Positions 1 through 7,120 of a DNA stretch of 11,595 nt are shown piece after piece; position 1 is the first letter of the stretch, and every line of letters starts with the position of its first letter. The notes beneath the pieces were generated by a model that was given only the letters and a program-made list of their open reading frames with translations, searched no databases and was not told the DNA's origin. A program made the translations under genes and the position numbers. The stretch is taken from positions 1 to 11,595 of the forward strand of contig DATHII010000326.1 in assembly GCA_035316885.1 (NCBI GenBank), written 5' to 3'. The stretch comes from DASRTE01 sp035316885 (lineage in GTDB: Bacteria > Actinomycetota > Actinomycetes > Jiangellales > Jiangellaceae).

Positions 1-1
1 C

Positions 2-1558
2 GACGACGGCCTGAACGTGCGGGCCCGGATCGAGAACATCTACAGCCGCCGCGGCTTCGCCAGCATCGATCCCGCGGACCTGCGCGGCCGGTTCCGCTGG
101 TGGGGCCTGTACACACAGCGCCGTCCCGGCATCCCCGGCGGCCGCACCGCCATCCTGGAGCCGCACCAGCTGGACGACGAGTACTTCATGATGCGCATCC
201 GCATCGACGGCGGCCAGCTCAGCACCGAACAGCTCCGCGTCGTCGCCGACGTCTCCACCTCGTACGCCCGAGACACCGCCGACGTCACCGACCGGCAGAA
301 CGTCCAGCTGCACTGGATCCGGGTCGAGGACGTCCCCGCGATCTGGCAGCGGCTCGAGTCGGTCGGACTCTCGACCACCGAGGCGTGCGGTGACGTCCCC
401 CGGGTGGTGCTGGGCTCCCCCGTCGCCGGCATCGCGGCCGACGAGGTGCTCGATCCCACCTGGGCGATCGAGGAGATCCAGCGCCGCTACATCGGCTCGG
501 CCGAGTTCTCCAACCTGCCGCGCAAGTTCAAGACCGCGATCAGTGGGCTGCCCGACGTCGTGCACGAGGTCAACGACGTCGCGTTCGTCGGCGTCGTGCA
601 CCCCCGGCACGGCGCCGGCCTCGACCTCTGGGTGGGCGGCGGCCTGTCGACCAACCCGAAGCTCGCCCAACGACTGGGCGCGTGGGTCCCGCTGGAGGAG
701 GTTCCCGACGTCTGGGCAGCCGTCGTCGGAATCTTCCGCGACTACGGCTACCGGCGCCTGCGCACCCGGGCCCGGCTGAAGTTCCTCGTCGACGACTGGG
801 GCGTCGAGCGGTTCCGGGACGTGCTGGAGACCGAGTACCTGCAGCGCCACCTGGTCGACGGCCCCGCGCCTCCGGTCCCGGCGCAGCCCTACGACCATGT
901 CGGCGTCCATCGGCAGAAGGACGGCCGGTTCTACGTCGGCGTCGCGCCGCTGGTGGGACGGGTCTCGGGGACGTTGCTCGGCAAGCTCGCCGACGCGATC
1001 GAGGCGCACGGCTCCACCAGGCTGCGCACGACACCACACCAGAAGCTGGTCATCCTCGACGTCGAGCCCGACCAGGTCGAGCCGCTGGTCGACACGCTGA
1101 ACGGGTTGGGCCTGCCTGCGCGGCCGAGCGCGTTCCGGCGCCACACGATGGCCTGCACCGGACTGGAGTTCTGCAAGCTCGCGATCGTCGAGACCAAGGG
1201 CCTTGCCGCCGACACGGTAACCGAGCTGGAGACCCGGCTGGCAGACGTCGCCGACCGGCTCGATTCCCCCATCACCCTCAACGTCAACGGCTGCCCCAAC
1301 TCCTGCGCCCGGATCCAGGTCGCCGACATCGGCCTCAAGGGCCAGATCGTCAGGGGCGAGGACGGCTTCCAGGTGCACCTGGGTGGCGGGCTCGGGCTCG
1401 ACGCCGGCTTCGGGCGCAAGCTGCGCGGACTCAAGGTGACAGCCGCCGAACTTCCTGACTACGTCGAACGGATCGTGCGGCGGTACCTCGACGCGCGTGA
1501 GCCGGGCGAACGGTTCGCCCAGTGGGCGGTCCGGGCGGCAGAGGAGGCACTGCAGTGA
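2..1558 (+). CDS. sir: Ferredoxin-dependent assimilatory sulfite reductase (nitrite/sulfite reductase family), 5' partial
   Basis: Reduces sulfite to sulfide with six electrons from ferredoxin, in the cytosol, using siroheme coupled to a [4Fe-4S] cluster. Numbered from the GTG at 17, the cluster/siroheme cysteines are Cys380 and Cys386 (CTGLEFC) and Cys426 and Cys430 (NGCPNSC). Tyr32 in GLYTQR and Cys124 in TTEAC match the pair that is covalently linked in mycobacterial SirA. The two ferredoxin-like halves and both siroheme-binding regions are present. The reading frame is open to base 2 and the residues before the GTG (DDGLN) continue the family alignment, so the true start lies outside the window and about 30 N-terminal residues are missing. 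Close relatives reduce nitrite, but the following cysH and cysG argue for sulfite. A second Cys seen in the mycobacterial enzyme (CGDC) is Val here. The stop overlaps the next start by four bases (GTGA). Confidence 0.95.
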   Translation, partial: DDGLNVRARIENIYSRRGFASIDPADLRGRFRWWGLYTQRRPGIPGGRTAILEPHQLDDEYFMMRIRIDGGQLSTEQLRVVADVSTSYARDTADVTDRQNVQLHWIRVEDVPAIWQRLESVGLSTTEACGDVPRVVLGSPVAGIAADEVLDPTWAIEEIQRRYIGSAEFSNLPRKFKTAISGLPDVVHEVNDVAFVGVVHPRHGAGLDLWVGGGLSTNPKLAQRLGAWVPLEEVPDVWAAVVGIFRDYGYRRLRTRARLKFLVDDWGVERFRDVLETEYLQRHLVDGPAPPVPAQPYDHVGVHRQKDGRFYVGVAPLVGRVSGTLLGKLADAIEAHGSTRLRTTPHQKLVILDVEPDQVEPLVDTLNGLGLPARPSAFRRHTMACTGLEFCKLAIVETKGLAADTVTELETRLADVADRLDSPITLNVNGCPNSCARIQVADIGLKGQIVRGEDGFQVHLGGGLGLDAGFGRKLRGLKVTAAELPDYVERIVRRYLDAREPGERFAQWAVRAAEEALQ

Positions 1559-1740
1559 GTGAGACCCGTGCCGTGGTCCAGTACTGCCCGTTCTGCGCCG
1601 AGGAGGATCTCCACCCGGTCGAGCAGCACGGCGGCTGGGAGTGCCGGTCGTGTCTGCGGGTCTTCGCCGTCAAGGTGCTGGGCCTCTCACCCCGGGTTGC
1701 CCAGCTCGCCGGTCCCGTCGATCCAGGGAGTCGCTCGTGA
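1555..1740 (+). CDS. Small four-cysteine zinc-ribbon-like protein of the sulfite reductase operon
   Basis: A 61-residue protein of unknown function. It carries Cys11-x2-Cys14 (CPFC) and Cys30-x2-Cys33 (CRSC) fifteen residues apart, a spacing typical of a zinc ribbon or a rubredoxin-like metal knuckle, followed by a short basic-hydrophobic tail. I chose the GTG at 1555 because it overlaps the sir stop as GTGA; an in-frame ATG at 1522 would add an implausible glycine-rich leader inside sir. Its own stop overlaps the cysH start, again as GTGA (1737-1740), so sir, this gene and cysH look translationally coupled. From memory, short proteins of this type sit between sir and cysH in Streptomyces and relatives, but none is present at the mycobacterial locus. 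A role in electron transfer, metal or cluster delivery, or regulation of Sir/CysH is inference only. The gene is real with high confidence; its function is open. Confidence 0.85.
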   Translation: MSETRAVVQYCPFCAEEDLHPVEQHGGWECRSCLRVFAVKVLGLSPRVAQLAGPVDPGSRS

Positions 1741-2429
1741 CATACACCGTCACCGACAGCCTCGAGGCGCTCGCCGTCGACGCCGCACGCAACCTGGAGG
1801 ACGCGAGCGCCGAGGAGATCGTCCGGTGGGCCGCGGACACCTTCGGCGACCGGTTCGCCGTCACGGCGTCGATGGCCGACGGCGTGCTGTCGCACCTGGC
1901 CGGCCAGGCGGTGCCGGGCGTCACCGTGCTGTTCCTCGATACCGGTTACCACTTCCCCGAGACGATCGGGATGCGTGACGCCGTCGCGGCCACTTACCCG
2001 GTGAATGTCGAGACCGTCACCCACCCGCTTCGGGTGATCGAGCACGAGGCGGAGTACGGGCGCCTCTACGAGATCGACCCCGACCTGTGCTGCGCAATCC
2101 GGAAGGTCTGGCCGCTCGACCGGGCGCTGGGACCGTACGACGCCTGGGCCGGCGGGATTCGCCGCGCCGAAGGTCCGTCGCGCGCCGACACAGCCGTCAT
2201 CGCGTGGGACGCGAAACGGCAGAAGGTCAAGGTCAGCCCGCTCGCCTCGTGGACCGACGAGCAGGTCGACACCTACATCGCCGAGCACGGCATCCTGGTC
2301 AACCCGCTGCGCGAGATCGGATACAGCTCCATCGGTTGCGCGCCGTGCACCCGGCCGGTCGCCGCTGGGGAGGACCCGCGGGCCGGGCGCTGGTCCGGCC
2401 TGGCCAAGTCCGAGTGCGGGATCCACTGA
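1737..2429 (+). CDS. cysH: Adenylylsulfate (APS) reductase, thioredoxin-dependent, [4Fe-4S] type
   Basis: Reduces adenosine 5'-phosphosulfate to sulfite and AMP with thioredoxin in the cytosol. It is a 230-residue member of the PAPS reductase/PP-loop family, of usual actinobacterial length. Visible motifs are the modified P-loop ASMADGVL (45-51), LFLDTGYHFPET (65-76), the cluster cysteines Cys118-Cys119 (CCAIRKVWPL) and Cys201-x2-Cys204 (CAPC), and the C-terminal ECGIH with catalytic Cys227. The paired CC and CxxC cluster ligands mark an APS rather than a PAPS reductase. The GTG at 1737 is supported by AGGGAG at 1725-1730, six bases upstream, and by the GTGA overlap with the preceding stop. 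Longer in-frame starts lie inside the zinc-ribbon gene. The stop (TGA, 2427-2429) overlaps the cysG ATG by one base. Confidence 0.96.
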   Translation: MTYTVTDSLEALAVDAARNLEDASAEEIVRWAADTFGDRFAVTASMADGVLSHLAGQAVPGVTVLFLDTGYHFPETIGMRDAVAATYPVNVETVTHPLRVIEHEAEYGRLYEIDPDLCCAIRKVWPLDRALGPYDAWAGGIRRAEGPSRADTAVIAWDAKRQKVKVSPLASWTDEQVDTYIAEHGILVNPLREIGYSSIGCAPCTRPVAAGEDPRAGRWSGLAKSECGIH

Positions 2430-3655
2430 TGAGCACTCCATCGTATCCGCTCGTTCTCGACGTCGCCCGACGCCGCGTGGTCGTGGTCGGCGGCGGTCCG
2501 GTGGCTGCCCGTCGCGCGGCACCCGTGGTGGACGCCGGTGCCGAGCTGGTCGTCGTCTCCCCCTTCCTGTGCGAGCCGCTGGCCGACCTGGTCGCGGCCG
2601 GGCTCGCGACCTGGCGTCCCCGCGACTACAGCTACGGCGACCTCGACGACGCCTGGCTGGTCCACACCGCCACGGGCGAGCGCTCGACCGACGCGGCCGT
2701 AGCGGCCGATGCGGAAGCAGCCCGGATCTGGTGTGTGCGGGCCGACGACGCCGGCGCGTCTGCCGCATGGACGCCAGCAGTCGCGCGGCTCGGCGACGTG
2801 CTGGTAGCCGTCAGCGGCGGGGGCGACCCGCGGCGCGCGGCCCGGCTGCGCGACGCCGTGCAGACGGCGCTCGAAACGGCCGCTTTACCGCTGCGCCGCA
2901 GCCGTGCCGGTGGCGGATCCGTCGCGCTCGTCGGCGGCGGGCCCGGCGACCCAGGGCTCATCACCACCCGCGGTCGCCAGTTGCTGGCCCAGGCCGACGT
3001 CGTGGTCGTCGACCGACTGGCGCCACGTGCCCTGCTGGATGAACTCGACTCCGACGTCGAGGTCGTCGATGTCGGCAAGACGCCCGGACACCATCCGGTG
3101 ACCCAGGACGAGATCAACCGGATCCTCGTCGAGCACGCGCAGGCCGGCCGCCGCGTGGTGCGGCTCAAGGGCGGCGACCCGTTCGTTCTCGGCCGTGGCG
3201 GCGAGGAAGCCGCCGCCTGCCGCGAGGCCGGAGTGGCGGTCGAGGTGGTCCCCGGCGTGACGAGCGCGATCTCGGTACCGGCGGCCGTCGGCATCCCGGT
3301 CACGCACAGAGGGCTGGCCAGACAGTTCACCGTGGTGTCCGGGCACGACGGTCTCGACTGGCCGGCGCTGGCCCGCCTCGAGGGCACCCTCGTCCTGCTC
3401 ATGGGTGTCAGCCGGTTGCGCGAGACGGCGCAGCACCTGGTGGAGCACGGCCGCGACCCGTCGACGCCAGCGGCAGTCGTGGAGGACGGCTACGGCGCCA
3501 ACCAGCGGCTGACGGTCGGCACGCTCGCCACGATCGCGGACCTCGCCGCGGAGCACCGGGTCCGCCCGCCCGCCGTGATCGTCGTCGGCGACGTCGTCAC
3601 CCTCGCGGCCGGTCAGGTGGCCGCGAGGCGCTTGCGCTCGAGGTCGACGTCGTAG
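2429..3655 (+). CDS. cysG: Siroheme synthase: precorrin-2 dehydrogenase/ferrochelatase fused to uroporphyrinogen-III C-methyltransferase
   Basis: Makes siroheme, the prosthetic group of the sulfite reductase encoded three genes upstream. It is a 408-residue two-domain protein. The N-terminal dehydrogenase/chelatase half has the NAD-binding VVVVGGGPVAARRA (17-30), and Asp106 aligns with the catalytic Asp104 of E. coli CysG. The SUMT half starts near residue 163 with VALVGGGPGDPGLIT and contains VVRLKGGDPFVLGRGGEE (243-260). The linker/dimerisation region is shorter than in the 457-residue E. coli enzyme. The position of E. coli phospho-Ser128 appears to be Gly130 (VAVSGGG). The ATG start overlaps the cysH stop as TGATG, which places it last in the sulfate assimilation operon. 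The final 43 bases overlap the opposing polyphosphate kinase gene. The stop is TAG. The family alignments quoted are from memory. Confidence 0.95.
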   Translation: MSTPSYPLVLDVARRRVVVVGGGPVAARRAAPVVDAGAELVVVSPFLCEPLADLVAAGLATWRPRDYSYGDLDDAWLVHTATGERSTDAAVAADAEAARIWCVRADDAGASAAWTPAVARLGDVLVAVSGGGDPRRAARLRDAVQTALETAALPLRRSRAGGGSVALVGGGPGDPGLITTRGRQLLAQADVVVVDRLAPRALLDELDSDVEVVDVGKTPGHHPVTQDEINRILVEHAQAGRRVVRLKGGDPFVLGRGGEEAAACREAGVAVEVVPGVTSAISVPAAVGIPVTHRGLARQFTVVSGHDGLDWPALARLEGTLVLLMGVSRLRETAQHLVEHGRDPSTPAAVVEDGYGANQRLTVGTLATIADLAAEHRVRPPAVIVVGDVVTLAAGQVAARRLRSRSTS

Positions 3656-4488
3656 TCGGCCTGCGGCCAGTCCAGCCCCAACCCGTCCAGGTGCTCGACC
3701 AGCAACCGGGTGATCGCCCAGTTCCGGTACCACTTCCGGTCCGCCGGGACGACGTGCCATGGCGTGTCGTCGGTGGCGCACCGCTCGAGGGCGATCTCGT
3801 AGGCCTGCCGGTAGTCGTCCCACAGCAGCCGCTCGTCGACATCGCCCGGGTTGTACTTCCAGTGCTTGGTGGGGTCGTCGAGGCGGGCCATCAGGCGGGC
3901 CTTCTGCTCCTCGCGGGAGATGTGGAGCATGACCTTGACGAGGTCGCACCCGGACGCGACCAGCTTTACCTCGAAGTCGTTGATGGCGTCGTAGCGCCGC
4001 TCGATCGTGGCGGGGGTCGTCAGTGACCGGACCCGCGCGATGAGCACGTCCTCGTAGTGGCTGCGGTCGAAGACACCCACCTCGCCGGCGGCGGGCAGCG
4101 CCTGCCGGATCCGCCAGAGGAAGCCGCGTCGCCGTTCCTCGGGAGTCGGAGCCTTGAAGGACCTGGTCCGCACGCCTTGGGGGTCCATGAGGCCGACGGC
4201 GTGGCGCATCGTGCCGCCCTTGCCGGAGGTGTCCATTCCCTGCAGGACCACGAGCAGCCGCCGCTTCCCACCCGTGCGGCCGTGGGCGAACAGGCGCTCC
4301 TGCAGGCCGGAGATCGTCGGCGCCAAGGCAGCGAGTGCCTGCTTCCCCGCGGCCTTGTCGCCATCGAAGCCAGGCGTCGCGCCCGCGTCGTGCGCCGGGA
4401 GGTCGACCGGTCCCGGCGGCAGACGCAGCAGGTCGGAGACACGCGGCGCAGGCGGTTTGCCGGTGTCCCGGCGCTTCTTCTTCGCCAT
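3613..4488 (-). CDS. ppk2: PPK2-family polyphosphate kinase (polyphosphate:nucleotide phosphotransferase)
   Basis: Transfers phosphate between polyphosphate and nucleoside mono- or diphosphates in the cytosol. It has 291 residues. The Walker A loop is GMDTSGKGG (84-92), the Walker B-like segment is FDRSHYEDVLIARV (140-153), and the lid-region motif HWKYNPGD (209-216) and VVPADRKWYRNW (247-258) follow. The layout most resembles class III enzymes such as Meiothermus ruber PPK2, which use both AMP and ADP; the class assignment is inference. I chose the ATG at 4488 (MAKKKRR) over an upstream in-frame start because GGGAGGA lies just before it. The basic first residues are not a signal peptide. The gene is transcribed away from the pyrimidine reductase gene with a 106-base divergent gap, and runs 43 bases into cysG at its 3' end. 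Confidence 0.93.
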   Translation of the reverse strand: MAKKKRRDTGKPPAPRVSDLLRLPPGPVDLPAHDAGATPGFDGDKAAGKQALAALAPTISGLQERLFAHGRTGGKRRLLVVLQGMDTSGKGGTMRHAVGLMDPQGVRTRSFKAPTPEERRRGFLWRIRQALPAAGEVGVFDRSHYEDVLIARVRSLTTPATIERRYDAINDFEVKLVASGCDLVKVMLHISREEQKARLMARLDDPTKHWKYNPGDVDERLLWDDYRQAYEIALERCATDDTPWHVVPADRKWYRNWAITRLLVEHLDGLGLDWPQADYDVDLERKRLAAT

Positions 4489-4519
4489 TCCCTCGCTCCT
4501 CCCGCCGACGATCATCTGC

Positions 4520-4525
4520 AGGTTA
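4520..4525 (-). promoter_or_regulatory. ppk2: Candidate -10 element for ppk2
   Basis: On the minus strand this reads TAACCT, a TANNNT-type -10. Transcription would start near 4513 and leave a leader of about 25 bases that contains the GGGAGGA ribosome site. No convincing -35 is visible 16-18 bases upstream. It sits in the 106-base region shared with the divergent pyrimidine reductase gene, for which I could not make out a clear promoter. Confidence 0.35.
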
Positions 4526-4594
4526 GCGGGCCGAGTGTCCAGGCGGGCACCCAACGGGCGTGCGCGCCGGTTCCGACTCTGGTGGGATCACACA

Positions 4595-5374
4595 GTGCAG
4601 CAGATCTACCCGGAACCGACGGCCCCGCTCGACCACGACGCCCTGGTCGGGCTGTACGCCTACCCGGCCAGCCGCGGGAGGGCCTACGTACGGGCCAACA
4701 TGGTCACGAGTCTTGACGGAGCCGCCCAGGGTACGGACGGACGCTCCGGCACTCTGTCGTCGCCCGCGGACAAGCGCGTCTTCGCGATGCTGCGCGGGTT
4801 GGCCGACGTGATCCTCGTCGGCGCGGGGACGGCCCGGGTCGAGAAGTACGGCCCGGCGGAGGCCGAGCCCGGGTCCGCCGCCCACCGGGCCGATCTGGGT
4901 CAGCGTCCGACCCCGCCGATCGCTGTCGTCAGCGGTCGGCTGGCCCTCGACCTCGACGGGCCGCTGTTCGAGGCCACCGGGGAGCGGACCATCGTGCTGA
5001 CGTCCGCAACGGCACCCCGCGACCGTCGCGACGCACTGTCGGAGAAGGCAGATGTCGTCGTCGCCGGCGAGAACGGTGTCGACCTCGGCCTCGCCCTGGG
5101 CGTGCTGGCCGACCGGGGCCTGCGCCGGGTGCTGTGCGAAGGCGGACCACGGCTGCTCGGCGAGATCGTCGTGGACGGGCTGCTCGACGACCTTTGCCTG
5201 ACGTTTGCCCCGCTGCTGCGGGGTGGCGACGCGCCCAGGGCACTGAACAGCCCGTCGGCACCCGCGCGGGGGATGCGGCTGGCCCACGTCCTCGAGGAGG
5301 AGGGCACATTGTTCACGCGTTGGCTCCCCTCACCTGGGACCGTTCCCCAGGCGTCTGCGGACGAGGAAGACTAG
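4595..5374 (+). CDS. RibD C-terminal domain (pyrimidine/dihydrofolate reductase-like) protein
   Basis: A 259-residue single-domain NADPH reductase of the RibD-C/DHFR-like fold. Motifs are RANMVTSLDGAA (33-44), LVGAGTARVEKYG (74-86) in the cofactor region, and LCEGGPRLLG (180-189). The deaminase domain of bifunctional RibD is absent. Family members include 5-amino-6-ribosylamino-uracil 5'-phosphate reductases of riboflavin synthesis and Rv2671 of M. tuberculosis, which has dihydrofolate reductase activity and is linked to para-aminosalicylate resistance. The substrate cannot be decided here. Start choice: GTG at 4595, preceded by a weak GGTGGGA; the frame is open far upstream but those codons lie antisense to ppk2 and lack family similarity. 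The C-terminal tail after residue 245 (PSPGTVPQASADEED) looks unstructured. LigC begins four bases after the TAG stop, so the two are probably cotranscribed. Confidence 0.88.
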   Translation: MQQIYPEPTAPLDHDALVGLYAYPASRGRAYVRANMVTSLDGAAQGTDGRSGTLSSPADKRVFAMLRGLADVILVGAGTARVEKYGPAEAEPGSAAHRADLGQRPTPPIAVVSGRLALDLDGPLFEATGERTIVLTSATAPRDRRDALSEKADVVVAGENGVDLGLALGVLADRGLRRVLCEGGPRLLGEIVVDGLLDDLCLTFAPLLRGGDAPRALNSPSAPARGMRLAHVLEEEGTLFTRWLPSPGTVPQASADEED

Positions 5375-5378
5375 AAGC

Positions 5379-6446
5379 ATGCAGCTGCCCGTGATGCCAC
5401 CCGTCGCCCCGATGCTCGCCAAGTCCGTCAGCGAGATCCCCGACCTCGGGCACATCGAGCCGAAGTGGGACGGGTTCAGGACCATCGTGTTCCGAGACGG
5501 AGACGAGGTCGAGCTCGGCAGCCGCAATGAGCGGCCGATGACCCGCTACTTCCCTGAGGTCGTCGAAGCCGTCAAGGCCAACCTCCCCCGGCGCTGCGTC
5601 GTCGACGGCGAGATCGTCGTGATCCGTGGCGACCGCCTCGACTTTGACGCCTTGCAGCAGCGCATCCACCCGGCTGCGTCCCGGGTCAACCTGCTGGCCG
5701 GGGAGACACCGGCCTCGTTCATCGCCTTCGACCTGCTCGCCGTCGACGACGAGTCGCTCATGGACACGCCGTTCGGCGCTCGGCGGACCCGTCTGGTGCA
5801 GGCCCTCGCCGGCGCCCAGGCCCCCGTACACCTCACTCCGGCAACGGCGGACCTGGCGACCGGTACTCGGTGGCTCGACGTCTTCGAGGGCGCCGGACTC
5901 GACGGTGTCGTGGCCAAGCCGCTCGACGGCCCATACGTCCCCGACAAGCGGACGATGTTCAAGATCAAGCACGAGCGCACCGCCGACTGTGTCGTGGCCG
6001 GGTTTCGCTGGCACAAGAGTGGCGGCGTCATCGGGTCGCTCTTGCTCGGGCTCTACGACGACGGCGCCCTGCAGCATGTCGGGGTATCCGCGTCCTTCCC
6101 GATGGCTCGGCGGGCCGAGCTGGTGACGGAGCTGGAGCCCTATCGGATGGACGACGTCAGCGATCACCCGTGGGCGGCCTGGGCGGAGGCCGAGGCGCAG
6201 GCCGGTGGTCGGCTCCCCGGCGCGGTATCGCGGTGGAACGCCAAGAAGGACCTCTCCTGGGAGGCACTACGTCCAGAGCTCGTGGTCGAGGTCGCCTACG
6301 ACCACATGGAGGGCGCCCGGTTCCGGCACACGGCGCAGTTCCGCCGTTGGCGACCCGACCGCGACCCGCGCTCGTGCACCTACGAGCAGCTCGACCAACC
6401 CGTCGGCTTCGACCTCTCGGAGGTTCTGCAGGCGGGCAAGGTCTGA
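5379..6446 (+). CDS. ligC: ATP-dependent DNA ligase LigC
   Basis: Seals nicks in duplex DNA through an enzyme-AMP intermediate. It has 355 residues, close to mycobacterial LigC (358). Nucleotidyltransferase motif I is EPKWDGFR with the AMP-accepting Lys29. Further motifs are VVDGEIV (74-80), FIAFDLL (114-120), DGVVAK (175-180) and FKIKH (194-198). An OB-fold domain ends with the motif VI-like FRHTAQFRRWRPDR (315-328). Like other LigC proteins it has no polymerase or nuclease domain. In mycobacteria LigC works with the stand-alone polymerase Prim-PolC/PolD1 in gap filling during excision repair and as a backup end-joining ligase. Here a Prim-PolC-like gene lies 0.7 kb downstream on the other strand. 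The ATG at 5379 has only a weak ribosome site (AGAAG), so translation may depend on coupling to the upstream gene four bases away. Confidence 0.94.
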   Translation: MQLPVMPPVAPMLAKSVSEIPDLGHIEPKWDGFRTIVFRDGDEVELGSRNERPMTRYFPEVVEAVKANLPRRCVVDGEIVVIRGDRLDFDALQQRIHPAASRVNLLAGETPASFIAFDLLAVDDESLMDTPFGARRTRLVQALAGAQAPVHLTPATADLATGTRWLDVFEGAGLDGVVAKPLDGPYVPDKRTMFKIKHERTADCVVAGFRWHKSGGVIGSLLLGLYDDGALQHVGVSASFPMARRAELVTELEPYRMDDVSDHPWAAWAEAEAQAGGRLPGAVSRWNAKKDLSWEALRPELVVEVAYDHMEGARFRHTAQFRRWRPDRDPRSCTYEQLDQPVGFDLSEVLQAGKV

Positions 6447-6537
6447 GGCCGGCGGAGACTGCACCCTCTACTGTCTACCGCTGTGGCGTTGTCCTTGTCA
6501 GGATGAGAGCTAACTGCCGCAAAGGCGGAGGTGTCCT

Positions 6538-7095
6538 GTGTACGACATCGTCGTGCTGGTGGAACAGCCGGTCACCGACTGGGACGCCCGGCAGATCACC
6601 GCGCTCCACCACGACCCGCCCGAGCCGGTGCACTACCACGTGCTCATGCCGGTCGAGGACGCCGCGTCGCGGGTCGAGGCCACGATCGGATCGCTGGCCG
6701 CGAGCGAGGTCATGGGCACGGCCGCCCTATACCTCGACGAGGCCGACCTCGAGCGGGTCCACAACGAGATCCGGCAGGCCAGCGAGGCCGCGCTCGCCAC
6801 ATCGCTCGCGGCGTTCGCACGGGCGGGTGCGGACGTGAGCGGCGAGCTGACCGCGATCGATCCGCTCGACCGGCTCGCCACCCTCATCGGCGAGCGCGAG
6901 AGCGCCGAGGTCGTCATCCTCACCCGTCCGCACATCGTCGCCGAGCTCCTGCACGTCGACTGGACCAACCGGGCCCGTCGCAAGCTCAAGGTGCCGGTGC
7001 TGCACCTGCTCTGCATGGACGAGCCGGACTGGGAGTCCGAGGCCGAGGACGAGGACGCGCGCGAGGCCCGGGAGGAGAACGGCTCGCCCTCGTGA
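6538..7095 (+). CDS. UspA-like conserved actinobacterial protein with acidic C-terminal tail, function unknown
   Basis: A 185-residue protein. The N-terminal hydrophobic strand YDIVVLVEQ, the alternating strand/helix pattern, and the ending EVVILTRPHIVAELLHVDWTNRARRKLKVPVLHLL (124-158) look like a universal stress protein (HUP-like) fold: a charged H/DW-RAR helix, then a V-PVL strand. The classical G-2x-G-9x-G-S/T ATP loop is not evident, so ATP binding is doubtful. From memory, related actinobacterial proteins are common and sometimes mislabelled indole-3-glycerol phosphate synthase. Residues 161-181 are strongly acidic (about 12 of 21 are Asp or Glu) and probably disordered. The GTG start is decided by a strong GGAGGTG at 6527-6533. 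The 91-base gap after ligC contains TTGTCC at 6489 and TAACTG at 6511, a weak promoter candidate with 16-base spacing, so separate transcription is possible. Its stop is 13 bases from that of the convergent polymerase gene. Confidence 0.82.
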   Translation: MYDIVVLVEQPVTDWDARQITALHHDPPEPVHYHVLMPVEDAASRVEATIGSLAASEVMGTAALYLDEADLERVHNEIRQASEAALATSLAAFARAGADVSGELTAIDPLDRLATLIGERESAEVVILTRPHIVAELLHVDWTNRARRKLKVPVLHLLCMDEPDWESEAEDEDAREAREENGSPS

Positions 7096-7120
7096 CCGTG
7101 GATCCCGTTCAGCGAGGGCG
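7085..7120. terminator. Hairpin shared by two convergent gene ends (candidate bidirectional terminator)
   Basis: A perfect 8-bp stem, CGCCCTCG (7085-7092) with CGAGGGCG (7113-7120), closes a 20-base loop. The loop contains both stop codons: TGA of the UspA-like gene (7093-7095) and, on the other strand, TGA of the polymerase gene (7109-7111). There is no T-tract on either side, which is usual in high-GC actinobacteria. The position suggests a bidirectional terminator; chance pairing cannot be excluded. Confidence 0.4.

Noticed and set aside
1431..2768. 445-codon open frame on the minus strand across the cysH-cysG region
   Set aside because: Antisense to well-supported genes, Arg/Pro-rich, no recognisable motif; a by-product of high GC at third codon positions.
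2885..3949. 354-codon open frame on the minus strand across cysG and the ppk2 end
   Set aside because: Low-complexity Arg/Gly/Ala sequence without family features, overlapping two clear genes.
4523..5287. 254-codon open frame on the minus strand opposite the pyrimidine reductase gene
   Set aside because: Gly/Arg/Gln-rich shadow with no domain; the plus-strand gene keeps the RibD-C motifs.
6511..6533. Small hairpin CCGC-AAAG-GCGG touching the ribosome site of the UspA-like gene
   Set aside because: Only four base pairs; too small to claim as a translational control element or riboswitch.
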